A stretch of DNA of 64,000 nt, from positions 16,302 through 80,301 of the forward strand of contig CAMAWP010000001.1 of assembly GCA_945861765.1 (NCBI GenBank), read 5' to 3'. Shown here in pieces: positions 41,350 through 51,110 of the stretch. The DNA is from Akkermansia muciniphila (GTDB taxonomy: Bacteria > Verrucomicrobiota > Verrucomicrobiia > Limisphaerales > SIBE01). The position numbers and the translations under genes were made by a program. Position 1 is the stretch's first letter. Each line of letters starts with the position of its first letter. The notes under the pieces are model-generated. The model had not been told where the DNA came from and ran no database searches. It worked only from the letters and a program-made list of their open reading frames with translations.

Positions 41350-44300
41350 TTATGCCCAAGTCTCCAGAACCTGATTGGGTCGGGAGGATGTTCGAGTGGT
41401 AGCGGTTTTTTTGGGTTCGGCACTCGGGCGTGCCAAATCACGGGTCACGTCGAGAAATTCACGCGCATAAGCACGGTCGGCGGTAGTTTGACGATGCTCA
41501 TTTCCGCCCGAGCCGAACTGATTTAGCTGCTGCTGAGGAAGCGAGTTTTGTCCACTCCCAGCTTCCAATGGTTTGAGCTGAATCCCGCGCTCGGCCAGCA
41601 CTGCTTGGAGCTCCGGCCAATGCGGAGCAACTGCCCCCCAATTGCCGCTCTCCAACGTGGCATGCACATGGACTTGGTTGTCCTGGAGTTTAAGCTTAAG
41701 ATTCAGATGAGTCTCCTGATCCGGACGGATGCTCACGACCCAATCTTGGTGACTGGTCGCATGGAATTTCTCAACCGCCGACCATACGTGGTCAGCTAGC
41801 TTTGTGGCCGTAACTCGCACGGATTCTCCGAACTCCATCGCGCCTGGCTCCGAGACTTTTTGCCCTTCATTATTCGAAGATAAATTATAGAACGCCGACG
41901 CATCCTGCACTCTCTGGCTTACTAACTCAGGCTTCACTAAACGTGATCCGGCACTCGACAGAATCGGCTCATAAGGACGGAGCGCGCTGTCAATACTGCC
42001 AAAGCTAGGAACATTTTTCCCAAGCATCTCAATTCCAGTCTCGCTGTTCGCGCGTAAAGCCATTGCGGAACCCTGCTCAGCATCTACTGTGCCGCCACGA
42101 GAAGAGTGGAGCTTCGGGAGAGCAGCCTGCCGTTCGAGCGAGTGAGCTCGCATCGAAGGACTGCTGACTTCTGTTGATTCAACTCCTGAGTCAACATTAC
42201 GACGGATTGCTGAAGAAAAATCGTTGGACTCTTGCGCTTCCAAAACCGTTTCCGAGGGAGCGTCCATAGCCGATTCATCTTTGCTTCGATCCGATGAACC
42301 AAATTGAGCATCCTCTGAACTCCGAGACTCTCCAGCGTCAGGACCTGTAGGCGGTCTCTCAAAAGCCGGGTTCAAATCTCGATTGGGTTGCTCAGCCAGT
42401 TTCAAATTGGACGGCGTTAACGGCTCCGCAGATTGGAGGATCGTCGGCCCGAGGACCGAAGTTGAACTCACGGAGGATTGGTTCACCGAATCAGCCTTCG
42501 TCTGAATCCCAACCTTCAGTTCGCCTGGCTTTGACTCGCCCTTGGTGATGACCGTTTCTGGCTTCGATAAAAGCTGTGATAATCCTCGCAGTTTTTTCCC
42601 AGAGTCGCTGACCTCCGGAGCCTTAGGCTCCATCAATGGAATTCCAGTGCGACTTTGCACTTCAGCCAAGATTCCCGGGCTAGCTCCTACTTCTTTTGCA
42701 ATTGCGCTGGATGAATCTGTCTGGGAGAGAGTCTGCCTTGAGGGTTCGGACGCCGGATTCGGATTGCCGAGTTCCTGGCTTGACCGCCTCGGAATCGAGC
42801 TAGCAACCTGCCTCTGGTAACGGATGTTTTGCGATGACGCATCTGCCCCCGCCGCTCGATTCTGGGTCGCCAAAGGGCCGATCTCTGCCTTCACTTCGGG
42901 AGCAATCGTCGAAGGCGAAGAGCCAACTGAAGTTGTTCTCTTAACATCAGCTTTCGCAGCGTCATCAACGCTTGGAGTTGCAGGAAGATTCGATCTGTCA
43001 ACGGATGGGCTAAAGTTCTTGGAAGACCTCTCGGTTGGATTCTGAGAACTCGACTGAGTATTCCCGGTGAAAACCGGCGAATTGCCTAGTTGTTGACCTC
43101 GCTGATTCGATCTTTCGTCGCCTAGCACGCCCGTTTGCAAAATGCCACTGCTCAGTGCATCGACTTGGGCCTCCGAAGGAATAGTCGATCCAATAGGTCT
43201 GCCATCCAATATTGCCGCCTGGCGCGCTGCAATCCCGAACTGTGCGACACTCTGCATCACTGGACTTCGTCGAAGAGCCTCTGCCATCGGCGATTCAGCG
43301 GTGCGCGAGGGTCTCGAAGGATTCGGCAAAGGCAGATTCACTCGCTTGGGGGATGCAGGCTTCACCACCTCGACAGCGGCCTCAGGAATGCCAGCGGGCT
43401 GCTTGAGAGAATCAGGGTTACTCTTATGAATGATGGTTTTTTTGTCGAGAGGCGCTGACGCTAAATTGTTCGTGTCTGGTATGGAGTTATTTTCAACAGC
43501 GGACGGTGGCTCCGGAACTTGGCTCTCCGCTTTCGTCGGAAGGGACTGCCCCGCGACCGTGTTGCTGCTAACGACCGCTGGCTCGGGATAATTGGTCGCG
43601 GTCAGATTTGGTTGTCCGGCCTCACCGACTTCGAAATTGGAGGAAGGTTCAATCGTCTGACCTGCGAGCTTCTGAGAAGTTTTCAAGCTCGGTTGCCCAG
43701 CCTGGACAACCGGAAATTCAACCGAAGGCTTGATCACTTGATCCATCGTTTTTTCAGCACGTAACTGTGCCGTGGCTGCGTTGGCTTTTTGGAAAATGGG
43801 CCGATCATCGCCAAGATCATTGCGGAGAGTTCTTGGTTCTGGCAACTGAATCGTGCTCGATCTCGGTTCTCCCGCCTCGCTGCTCTTGAGCAGATCGGAT
43901 TCGAACGCTGAACCAAGCTGGGGCAGGTTCTCCCGGGCGATAACATCAGGGTGAGAACGATTGTTCTGACCCGAACTGATTATTCCGCCGATCACGCTAT
44001 CCTGCGATGCTTCGGTTTGAAGACTTTCTTTTCCAGATCCCGAAACAGGGACTATTGGGATCAGGCTGATCTCAACCTTAGGCAGTTCAGCAATCACGAG
44101 TTGAGCCGCCGCTTGACTAAGTTCCAGCACTGGCAACTGAACGCGTCGTGTGATTCTTTGATCTGATTCGGTGTTAGAATCCTCATCGACCAGGTCTTGA
44201 CCGGTATCGCCTCCGTCAGCGACGTCGGCGCTAACGTCTGTGAGCTCAGAGTTCTCCAGTTCACCAGATGTGCCCGTTTGGGGGGCGGTTGTTGCCGCGC

Positions 44301-44664
44301 GTTGCCGTGGAGCGGCCGCTAGATTTCCTTTGGACAGTGTCGGTGGTAAAGTAGCGTTTTTACCGTCGCCTTTCTTTGCCACAAGGACTGAAGCGTCCTT
44401 TTGCGGGGCCGGTGTGGTCGAGCGTTGCCGCGGAGTGGTAGCTAAATTTCCTTTGGCGAGTGTCGGTGTAAAGGCAGCGCTTTTACCATCGTTTCTCTTT
44501 GCGACAACGACTGGAATACGGGGAGTTGTCGGCGATGAAGCACCGAGGGCTGCTTCAAACGACCTGGTCGAACCGTCTTCGGTTTTAGGACTCCCTCCGG
44601 AGCTGGTTAACAGCGAATCTTCGGTTGAAGCATGCTTGGGATTACTGACCAGAAAAATATTCAT
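41350..44664 (-). CDS. fliK: Very long FliK hook-length control protein
   Basis: 1104 residues against 375-600 in most species. Nearly the whole length is Pro/Ser/Gln-rich and probably disordered, as expected of a molecular ruler. The C-terminal substrate-switch domain is at ~990-1065: WSAVEKFHATSHQDWVVSIRPDQETHLNLKLKLQDNQVHVHATLESGNW. Residues 53-129 contain a 41-residue tandem duplication, and QAGQPSLK/EAGQPNLT near residues 320-355 is another echo. Overlaps the motE-like gene by four bases (ATGA). FliK interacts with FlhB to end hook export. Confidence 0.9.
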   Translation of the reverse strand: MNIFLVSNPKHASTEDSLLTSSGGSPKTEDGSTRSFEAALGASSPTTPRIPVVVAKRNDGKSAAFTPTLAKGNLATTPRQRSTTPAPQKDASVLVAKKGDGKNATLPPTLSKGNLAAAPRQRAATTAPQTGTSGELENSELTDVSADVADGGDTGQDLVDEDSNTESDQRITRRVQLPVLELSQAAAQLVIAELPKVEISLIPIVPVSGSGKESLQTEASQDSVIGGIISSGQNNRSHPDVIARENLPQLGSAFESDLLKSSEAGEPRSSTIQLPEPRTLRNDLGDDRPIFQKANAATAQLRAEKTMDQVIKPSVEFPVVQAGQPSLKTSQKLAGQTIEPSSNFEVGEAGQPNLTATNYPEPAVVSSNTVAGQSLPTKAESQVPEPPSAVENNSIPDTNNLASAPLDKKTIIHKSNPDSLKQPAGIPEAAVEVVKPASPKRVNLPLPNPSRPSRTAESPMAEALRRSPVMQSVAQFGIAARQAAILDGRPIGSTIPSEAQVDALSSGILQTGVLGDERSNQRGQQLGNSPVFTGNTQSSSQNPTERSSKNFSPSVDRSNLPATPSVDDAAKADVKRTTSVGSSPSTIAPEVKAEIGPLATQNRAAGADASSQNIRYQRQVASSIPRRSSQELGNPNPASEPSRQTLSQTDSSSAIAKEVGASPGILAEVQSRTGIPLMEPKAPEVSDSGKKLRGLSQLLSKPETVITKGESKPGELKVGIQTKADSVNQSSVSSTSVLGPTILQSAEPLTPSNLKLAEQPNRDLNPAFERPPTGPDAGESRSSEDAQFGSSDRSKDESAMDAPSETVLEAQESNDFSSAIRRNVDSGVESTEVSSPSMRAHSLERQAALPKLHSSRGGTVDAEQGSAMALRANSETGIEMLGKNVPSFGSIDSALRPYEPILSSAGSRLVKPELVSQRVQDASAFYNLSSNNEGQKVSEPGAMEFGESVRVTATKLADHVWSAVEKFHATSHQDWVVSIRPDQETHLNLKLKLQDNQVHVHATLESGNWGAVAPHWPELQAVLAERGIQLKPLEAGSGQNSLPQQQLNQFGSGGNEHRQTTADRAYAREFLDVTRDLARPSAEPKKTATTRTSSRPNQVLETWA
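44278..44508 (-). repeat. 123-base tandem duplication inside fliK
   Basis: Two units offset by 41 codons: VAKRNDGKSAAFTPTLAKGN with TTPRQRSTTPAPQ, then VAKKGDGKNATLPPTLSKGN with AAPRQRAATTAPQ. The DNA copies also match closely, so the duplication is fairly recent or held by conversion. Confidence 0.85.
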
Positions 44665-45380
44665 CTCTTCATTGGTAATTGCGGTTTAGGCGCCAGCGTA
44701 CGGATTTTTTCGCTGATTTCAGTCGCCCTCCCGAGCTCTTTCGTGAGCTTGTTCGTGGCAAAATTCTCCAGGATCTCGGCCTGTTGTTTGTAGGGCATCA
44801 CGAAGAGGATTCTCGCGATCTCATCAACTGGCATGGCGTTCAAGATGGAAACAGCATTCTCCGGAACCATATTCGTGAAAACATTGGCTAATTGCCTCAG
44901 TTGGTTCGTTTCTGAGCTTTGGACGATGGTCCTCTCTTTGGTCAAAGCCTGCTCCAACGAAGCCTTGGCTTGCCCCATAGCATTAGTGATCAAGCCAATT
45001 TCAGCTTTCTCCAATTTCAACTGACGCTCCAGATCTCTGAGCATACGCTCCTTTTCCATCAACGCGGATTTTTCCTGTTGAAGTTCGATGCGCAATTGCA
45101 CCATCTCGGGGTTGCTAAAATTCAAAGAACCTGCTTCCCCGGGTTGGCCAACCGTAGGTCCTACTTGTGGAGCGCGAACGATCGGCTTCGAAACCGTTTC
45201 CTCCGGAGGCGCCGGCTGATTGGTGGAAACGATTCCAGAACTATCGTTGGTCCCACCTGCAGCACTGAGGCCTTTTCCTGGAGATCCCGTATCTGGCTTC
45301 CACAACATGAAAAACGTACCCAAAAAGGCGGCCATTCCGAGGACTGCCGCGAACCACTTGGATGTAAGCATTTTCTTCAT
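44661..45380 (-). CDS. MotE/MgtE-N-like flagellar coiled-coil protein
   Basis: 239 residues. One N-terminal membrane helix (FAAVLGMAAFLGTFFMLW), a Pro/Ser linker, a coiled coil at ~95-165 (QLRIELQQEKSALMEKERMLRDLERQLKLEKAEI), then an MgtE-N-like fold VFTNMVPENAVSILNAMPVDEIARILFVMPYKQQAEILENF. This matches MotE/YlxF-type proteins (a motor or MotB chaperone in Sinorhizobium), found between fliJ and fliK in many flagellar operons. Role inferred from layout and position. Confidence 0.7.
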   Translation of the reverse strand: MKKMLTSKWFAAVLGMAAFLGTFFMLWKPDTGSPGKGLSAAGGTNDSSGIVSTNQPAPPEETVSKPIVRAPQVGPTVGQPGEAGSLNFSNPEMVQLRIELQQEKSALMEKERMLRDLERQLKLEKAEIGLITNAMGQAKASLEQALTKERTIVQSSETNQLRQLANVFTNMVPENAVSILNAMPVDEIARILFVMPYKQQAEILENFATNKLTKELGRATEISEKIRTLAPKPQLPMKR

Positions 45381-45387
45381 AACTGAA

Positions 45388-45846
45388 TCATCTCCATTTC
45401 AGGGCGAGGTTGCCTATGGACTTCAGTGTGGCGAAATCATCAGCAGTTTTTTGTTCCGCCTTCGCGACTCGATCGAGGTAGCTGGCGAGTTGCTTTTCAC
45501 GAAGCTTTTCAATCACTTCCCGTTTCTGGCGGGCTTCCAGTAACACCCTCGATTTCTCAGTGAGAATCACCTGCGCCTTTTGCATTTCCAACCGGCAGCG
45601 CTGCAAAGTCTCTTGAAGCGCTCGAAGACCTTGCTGCATGATTTGAACCTCTTGCGAACTGACTGCCTTCCTCAAGATTTCACGGCGAGAATCAAAGACA
45701 TCTTCAATCTGTTTTTGAATTTCTCGATGCCAAGCCGCGATCTTTTCGAACTGAGCCTGCGCCAGAGAAAACGCTTCGAGAGCCCTTCTTTCCTCGCTGG
45801 CCCTCACCGTCATGACAGCTTGAAGAGAAAATTGAAATGGCTTCAT
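45388..45846 (-). CDS. fliJ: Flagellar export protein FliJ
   Basis: 152 residues, almost entirely coiled coil (FQFSLQAVMTVRASEERRALEAFSLAQAQFEKI...). FliJ binds FliI and FlhA. Identity is from the coiled coil, the KPFxFxLQxVLxxR-like start (KPFQFSLQAVMTVRASEE) and its place right after fliI. Confidence 0.88.
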   Translation of the reverse strand: MKPFQFSLQAVMTVRASEERRALEAFSLAQAQFEKIAAWHREIQKQIEDVFDSRREILRKAVSSQEVQIMQQGLRALQETLQRCRLEMQKAQVILTEKSRVLLEARQKREVIEKLREKQLASYLDRVAKAEQKTADDFATLKSIGNLALKWR

Positions 45847-45864
45847 GGTGGCAAAGCGTTAAAT

Positions 45865-47241
45865 TCATTTGCGCTGCTTCGTATCGACTGGCACGGGCAA
45901 CGGGTTCATCACTTGACTTAAAAACTGCCAACTCTCGCTGATGGCCCTGCTCTCGGTGACCTGCTGTCGCAGAAAACCCATCAGTGGCCCCTGCAATCGA
46001 ATGGATTGATCAATAGCCTGATTGCTCCCAGCAAGATAAGCTCCAATTGTAATCAAATCCTGATTTTTACGATAGATAGCCATGGTTTCACGCGCCCTCC
46101 CTGCCAGCTCTAGTTGCTCCGGGCTCAACAAATCACGAGTCAAACGGCTGACACTCCCCAAAACATCGATCGCGGGGTAATGGTTTAGAGCCGCAAGCTC
46201 GCGTGTGAGGACTAAATGGCCATCAAGGATCGAACGAGCCGCATCGGCAACAGGATCATTCATGTCATCCCCTTCCACTAAAACGGTAAAGAGGCCGGTC
46301 ATCGAACCATTGTCGTCGTTGCCAGCTCGTTCAAGCAACTGCGGTAATAAAGCAAAGACTGACGGCGTGTAGCCACGAGAAGTTGGAGGCTCGCCGACGG
46401 CCAAACCGATTTCTCGCTGAGCCATCGCGAAACGCGTGACAGAATCCATCATCAGCAAGACATTTTTACCCTCCGACCGGAAATATTCTGCGATCGTCAT
46501 GGCCAGAAATGTAGCTCTGACACGGACAAGCGCTGGCTGATTTGACGTCGATACGATCACAACAGATTTGGCGCGTCCGGCTTCATCCAAGTCCCTTTCC
46601 AAGAACTCACGGACTTCACGACCGCGTTCGCCTATCAGAGCAATCACATTGACATCGGCCTCCGCACGGCTGGCCATCATTCCTAGCAGGGTCGATTTAC
46701 CAACACCGCTCCCGGAAAAAATACCCATGCGCTGACCTCGCCCGCATGGCATAAATGTGTCGATCGCTTTGATGCCAGTCCGGAATTGTTGTGTGATCCG
46801 GTCTCGCTTGAGTGGGTGAGGGGCAGCAAGCTTTAACTCATCGATCGGCACAGTTGGGAGAGCTCCCAAATCATCGATGGGATTACCGAGCCCATCGAGA
46901 ACTCGGCCTTTTAACTCCGCCCCAACTGGGACCCGCAAACGCGAGCCGGTCGCAATTACCTTGCTGCCCGGAGAAATACCATGGACCTCGCCAAGTGGCA
47001 TGAGCAGGAGATGTTCATTTCGGAAGCCGACAACTTCAGCCAAAAGGCCGTCCGGATTGGAAGGTGATTCAATCCGGCAAATATCCCCGACGGCTGACAT
47101 GGGTCCCCGTGATTCAATCACGAGACCGATCATCTGCAAAACACGTCCATGACGCTCGACGAGGGAGGTGGAACGTAACCGCGAGCGGGCATGCTGGATG
47201 ACGGTCGGTGTTCCGGAGCTTTCCTCGACGAGTTTGATCAT
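45865..47241 (-). CDS. fliI: Flagellar export ATPase FliI
   Basis: 458 residues. Walker A GIFSGSGVGKSTLLGMM at ~175; ALIGERGREVREFLERDLDEAG follows; Walker B is VLLMMDSVTRFAMAQREIGLAVGEPPTSRGYTPSVFA. The F1-beta-like fold with LVEGDDMNDPVADAARSILDGHLVLTREL is the signature of FliI/SctN. Overlaps fliH by four bases (ATGA). Confidence 0.98.
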   Translation of the reverse strand: MIKLVEESSGTPTVIQHARSRLRSTSLVERHGRVLQMIGLVIESRGPMSAVGDICRIESPSNPDGLLAEVVGFRNEHLLLMPLGEVHGISPGSKVIATGSRLRVPVGAELKGRVLDGLGNPIDDLGALPTVPIDELKLAAPHPLKRDRITQQFRTGIKAIDTFMPCGRGQRMGIFSGSGVGKSTLLGMMASRAEADVNVIALIGERGREVREFLERDLDEAGRAKSVVIVSTSNQPALVRVRATFLAMTIAEYFRSEGKNVLLMMDSVTRFAMAQREIGLAVGEPPTSRGYTPSVFALLPQLLERAGNDDNGSMTGLFTVLVEGDDMNDPVADAARSILDGHLVLTRELAALNHYPAIDVLGSVSRLTRDLLSPEQLELAGRARETMAIYRKNQDLITIGAYLAGSNQAIDQSIRLQGPLMGFLRQQVTESRAISESWQFLSQVMNPLPVPVDTKQRK

Positions 47242-47897
47242 TCGTTAACGGCCTTCTTGAGCAACTCGATCTTGGTTTCTCGACGGGCATCGAGTTCTCC
47301 GAATCGTGTTTCCACTAAACAGCCACCACGGGTTATTTTGGGATCAGCCCGAAACTTGATGATCGGATAGGCTCCAGCTCGGTTGAGGAGGCTGGATTGA
47401 TGTTGCTCCAACAAAACTAGGTCTTCGGGATGCAAAATGATTGCCACCTCAGTGTCCTGTTCCACCAAAGTCATAGCCTCTCCGACATAAGCTTCGACCA
47501 TGTCAGAGGAAATAGGAATCCCAGACGTCAGCTTGATGGCCGCCTCTCCCGCGAGCATCACAACGTGCTTTTCGAGAGACCTGAACATTTCAGTCATCTT
47601 TCCGTGGACGCTTTTATTGAGCGCTTCCAGCACACGAATGACATCCGCGCGATGGCCGGTTTCCCATTCGCTGCGCAATTCTTCCACCTTGCGAACCGAC
47701 CGTTCCTCGGCTTCCTTTTGGCCGCGCTCGTATCCAGCTTGCTCTCGGGTCTGCAGGCTCTCTTCGGTAGTTTCGAATACGATCCGAGGAGCGTTGATTG
47801 CCCCGAGGCCGCCCCCGGTCATCTGCGGTTTAGAGCCTGACAAACGGATGTCCCGCAACTGACCGAAGATTGACACATTGCTAGCTATTTTAACCAT
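47238..47897 (-). CDS. fliH: Flagellar assembly protein FliH
   Basis: 219 residues. N-terminal coiled coil with glutamate- and arginine-rich stretch (EQAGYERGQKEAEERSVRKVEELRSEW) and the C-terminal FliH/SctL domain (MVEAYVGEAMTLVEQDTEVAIILHPEDLVLLEQ; ITRGGCLVETRFGELDARRETKIELL). Regulates FliI. Position between fliG and fliI is canonical. Confidence 0.93.
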   Translation of the reverse strand: MVKIASNVSIFGQLRDIRLSGSKPQMTGGGLGAINAPRIVFETTEESLQTREQAGYERGQKEAEERSVRKVEELRSEWETGHRADVIRVLEALNKSVHGKMTEMFRSLEKHVVMLAGEAAIKLTSGIPISSDMVEAYVGEAMTLVEQDTEVAIILHPEDLVLLEQHQSSLLNRAGAYPIIKFRADPKITRGGCLVETRFGELDARRETKIELLKKAVNE

Positions 47898-47901
47898 AGA
47901 A

Positions 47902-48921
47902 TTATCCTGCAGAATCGAGGGAAATTACTTCCTCAGCTTCCAGCTTTCTGACGATGTCGATAATGGTGTCTTGAGATTGTTCAATTTCACGCAAGCTCAC
48001 TTTTCCAAGATTCGAAATCTCATCCAAGACCGTGTCGGAGGCACGTTTCGAGATGGATCCCAACAAAGCGGCGCGCAGGTTTTCGTTCGCAGCGCTCAGA
48101 GCCATCGCGAGAGTGGATGAATCGACACCTTGAAGAATTTTCATCAGGCTCTTCTTGTCCAAGATGACCAGGTCGTCGAAGGTGAACATTTTCATTTTAA
48201 TGGACCGCACCAACTCCGGCGTCCGCTCGTCCATTTTGTTGAGAATACCCTGCCGACGCGCCTTACCCATGGCATTGAGAACCTCGGCGGCCGATTTGAT
48301 TCCGCCGGATTGATTTGGGCCGCGCGACATCTTTGCGCCGATCTTTTTCGACAGAACCTCACCTACTGTTTCCACGACCTCGATCGGAGTCGCAGAAAGT
48401 GTCGCAAGCCGCTCCACAATCTGCTCGTTGAGATGTTCAGGGAGAGATAGCAACACTTCGGAAGCTTTTTGAGCTGACAAATAACTAAGGACCAAGGCAA
48501 TCGTCTGCGGCTGCTCTTCTTTGATCAAGTTGACGATGGCCAATGGCTCCATATCGATGATCTGCTGCATCGTCGCTACTGAAGTTCGTCGAGTGGAAAC
48601 ACGGCCAATAATTTCCGCAGCCTTAAAAAGACCTACAGACTTCTCCAAGACGCCCCGCGTGTATTCAACACTCCCCCCCAGAGAAGCGTTGGCTTGCAGT
48701 GCCATTTCTGTGAACTCCCTCAGCACGGCCGTTTGCTGCTCCAAGTTCATTAGCGGCAGATTAGCCATTTCCGCTGAAATGAGTTCGCACTCGTTACTGT
48801 CGAAACTTTTGATCATGATACTGGCGCTGTCCTCGCCGAGCAGAATCATGAGTGCTGCCAGCTTTTGGATCTGCGACAAGCCTTTGGGCTGCGCTGGGGT
48901 ATTCTGAAGCTCGGGTCTCAA
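47902..48921 (-). CDS. fliG: Flagellar motor switch protein FliG
   Basis: 339 residues, three FliG domains. N: LSQIQKLAALMILLGEDSASIMIKSFDSNECELISAEM. Middle: PQTIALVLSYLSAQKASEVLLSLPEHLNEQIVERLATL. C: MFTFDDLVILDKKSLMKILQGVDSSTLAMALSAANENLRAALLGSISKRASDTV, which holds the torque helix. FliG contacts the stator (MotA) and FliF. Confidence 0.97.
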   Translation of the reverse strand: MRPELQNTPAQPKGLSQIQKLAALMILLGEDSASIMIKSFDSNECELISAEMANLPLMNLEQQTAVLREFTEMALQANASLGGSVEYTRGVLEKSVGLFKAAEIIGRVSTRRTSVATMQQIIDMEPLAIVNLIKEEQPQTIALVLSYLSAQKASEVLLSLPEHLNEQIVERLATLSATPIEVVETVGEVLSKKIGAKMSRGPNQSGGIKSAAEVLNAMGKARRQGILNKMDERTPELVRSIKMKMFTFDDLVILDKKSLMKILQGVDSSTLAMALSAANENLRAALLGSISKRASDTVLDEISNLGKVSLREIEQSQDTIIDIVRKLEAEEVISLDSAG

Positions 48922-48931
48922 GTGATACCTA

Positions 48932-50659
48932 TTATAGGGGTTCGCCAGATTCTGACTTTTTGCGACTCATCCAAGTGCGTGCGGCTGCGCTCATCTTGGT
49001 AGGATTCTCACGAATCAACTGTTTCAAAACCTCGATCGTGATGCGCTCAGGAGCTTGCTGTCCTAAACCAAAGTCCATCACCAGTTTTGATTTTGCTGCT
49101 TGCAGTTCTTCGACATCTTCGTCCTGAGGCATAACGTCCTCCATTCTCTGCTCAACCATGGCCTGGCCTCCACCTGAAGGCATCGACATCCCTCCCATTC
49201 CCCCCATTCCCGGTTGGGCCATTGCTGACTCATACACCAATTGACCACCCACCAATTGACCAACAGGGATGCCTGTCGGCAGCAATTCCTCGGTGGAAGT
49301 CTTGACCAGTCGCCAGAACCCAACCAAAGCCGCGAGCCCTAGAAGCACGTAAAGCAAACTCTTCCCCATCTGCATGTACCCCTCCTTCTTGTGTTCGCCC
49401 TCGATTGCCAGCTTGACCTGTAACTCTCTCTTTTCATTAAAGCTAACTCCAAATAAGGAGACGCTCTCTTCGACATCGGGCGGCAAGCCCAAGGCATTGA
49501 GCACCGCAGTCTTCAAGTTCGCCAGATTGTTGGTGAACGTAAGACTTGGATTATCGTTGGTATTGACGAATACCGAGGCCGTGAGTTTCTTAAGGCCACC
49601 GGCTACCTGCACAATATTGGATCGGGTTGATCCAACCGCAAACTCCGTTGTCTTATCAATCTTCGTTGTTTTATTGTTCATCGACGCGGGCGCAACATTA
49701 TTGGTGTCGGTATTGGAATTGGTATCTGTCCCCGCAATTCCACCGGGCTTCGGCGATCCAGCCTCAGTGCTTTCATCCCGAACAGTTGAAGTGCGAGCTA
49801 CTGTTTTTGGGTCGAAAATCTCCTCCGTTTTCGTCACCGATTCGGTGTTAAGCTCGACGTGGATCGTGACTGACGCCTGGTTTGGACCCACCACTCTCTC
49901 CAACATGCCTCTCACCAGATCGCTATAGTATTTCTCGTAACTTCGTACCGCACCTAATTGACTGGAACTGAGATTTCCCAGCGAGCCATCCTCACTGTTC
50001 TCTGAAAGCGAATTGCCGGCATTATCAACGACGCTGACGTTATTAGCCTTCAAGCCCTCGACCGAATTGGCGACGAAGTTGCGGATGGAATTCACCGTTC
50101 TCGCTTCAAGTTGTTGCATCCCGCGCAACGTAACAAAAACCGAAGCTGTCGTCTTTTTCGTCGGATCCACCAAGAGTCGGCTTTCTGGCTTAACGATCAT
50201 CACCTTGGCGGAATCGATCCCTTCAAACTTGGCGATAGTCCGCTCGAGTTCGCCCGAAAGAGCACGCATATAGTTCTGGTGCTGAATAAAATCGGACATT
50301 CCAAAACTCGGCTTATCAAAAATCTCGAAACCGACTCCATCAGTCTTAGGCATCCCCTTAGCCGCTAAAAGCGCCCGCCATTCGTGAACTTTGTCCTGGG
50401 GAACCTTGATAGAACCTCCGCCCGCTCCCATTTGATGAGGCACTTTGCTCTCATCGAGTAATGCAACTATTCTACCGGCTTCTGCTGGATCAAGATGACC
50501 AAAGAGCAGACCATACTCGGTTCGGCTGGTCCAAAAAACCAACACGCCCAGTCCCACCAAAACGACTAGGCTGGACCCGACAATAACCACTTTTTGGTTA
50601 ATGCCGAGTTGATGCCATATCTTACTGAGTTGTTGACCTAAGAGCTTTAACGCGTGCAT
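48932..50659 (-). CDS. fliF: Flagellar MS-ring protein FliF
   Basis: 575 residues. Membrane helices at ~22-46 (KVVIVGSSLVVLVGLGVLVFW) and ~435-455 (LLYVLLGLAALVGFWRLV) enclose a periplasmic part: TEYGLLFGHLDPAEAGRIVALLDESKVPHQ, YMRALSGELERTIAKFEGIDSAKVMIVKPE and an Asn/Thr-rich beta-collar insert. The C-tail (ELQAAKSKLVMDFGLGQQAPERITIEVLKQLIRENPTKM) is the FliG-binding end. Confidence 0.98.
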   Translation of the reverse strand: MHALKLLGQQLSKIWHQLGINQKVVIVGSSLVVLVGLGVLVFWTSRTEYGLLFGHLDPAEAGRIVALLDESKVPHQMGAGGGSIKVPQDKVHEWRALLAAKGMPKTDGVGFEIFDKPSFGMSDFIQHQNYMRALSGELERTIAKFEGIDSAKVMIVKPESRLLVDPTKKTTASVFVTLRGMQQLEARTVNSIRNFVANSVEGLKANNVSVVDNAGNSLSENSEDGSLGNLSSSQLGAVRSYEKYYSDLVRGMLERVVGPNQASVTIHVELNTESVTKTEEIFDPKTVARTSTVRDESTEAGSPKPGGIAGTDTNSNTDTNNVAPASMNNKTTKIDKTTEFAVGSTRSNIVQVAGGLKKLTASVFVNTNDNPSLTFTNNLANLKTAVLNALGLPPDVEESVSLFGVSFNEKRELQVKLAIEGEHKKEGYMQMGKSLLYVLLGLAALVGFWRLVKTSTEELLPTGIPVGQLVGGQLVYESAMAQPGMGGMGGMSMPSGGGQAMVEQRMEDVMPQDEDVEELQAAKSKLVMDFGLGQQAPERITIEVLKQLIRENPTKMSAAARTWMSRKKSESGEPL

Positions 50660-50722
50660 CCGATTTGCTTGAGTTTTAAGATTTGTTTACCACCACGTCC
50701 GATTGCCTAAAGCTAAACAGCC

Positions 50723-51097
50723 TCACACCTGCATCCGCATTAACTCTTGATAGCCGTCCAAAAGTTTATTTCGGACCTCGACCATGAGTTGAAAGGAAAC
50801 GCTGGCCTCCTCCATCGCAATCATTGCTTGATGAAGTGGAACCTTCTGGCCGCTCAACAACCCCGTGACCGCGTCACCGGCCGCGGTCTGCTTGCCATTC
50901 ACTTCCTTAACCAGGTTGCCTAAAATATTGTCAAATCCAGCCGGCGCCTGAGAAGGATTACTAGTCGGCGAAAGCAGGTCGGGAGCAGCCTCGCCGATCC
51001 CGGTATCACCGCCCATACCCTTCCGCATCGGAAGCTGCGGCCGGAGAGTGGCGAATGGCGAGGAGAACTGCCCACCGGTAAGCGAAATCGGGTTCAT
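50723..51097 (-). CDS. fliE: Hook-basal body complex protein FliE
   Basis: 124 residues. The end GQKVPLHQAMIAMEEASVSFQLMVEVRNKLLDGYQELMRMQV is the FliE signature. FliE links the MS ring to the rod. Second-line evidence is location between flgC and fliF, as in many phyla. Confidence 0.95.
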   Translation of the reverse strand: MNPISLTGGQFSSPFATLRPQLPMRKGMGGDTGIGEAAPDLLSPTSNPSQAPAGFDNILGNLVKEVNGKQTAAGDAVTGLLSGQKVPLHQAMIAMEEASVSFQLMVEVRNKLLDGYQELMRMQV

Positions 51098-51110
51098 CTA
51101 GTTAAGGTGT

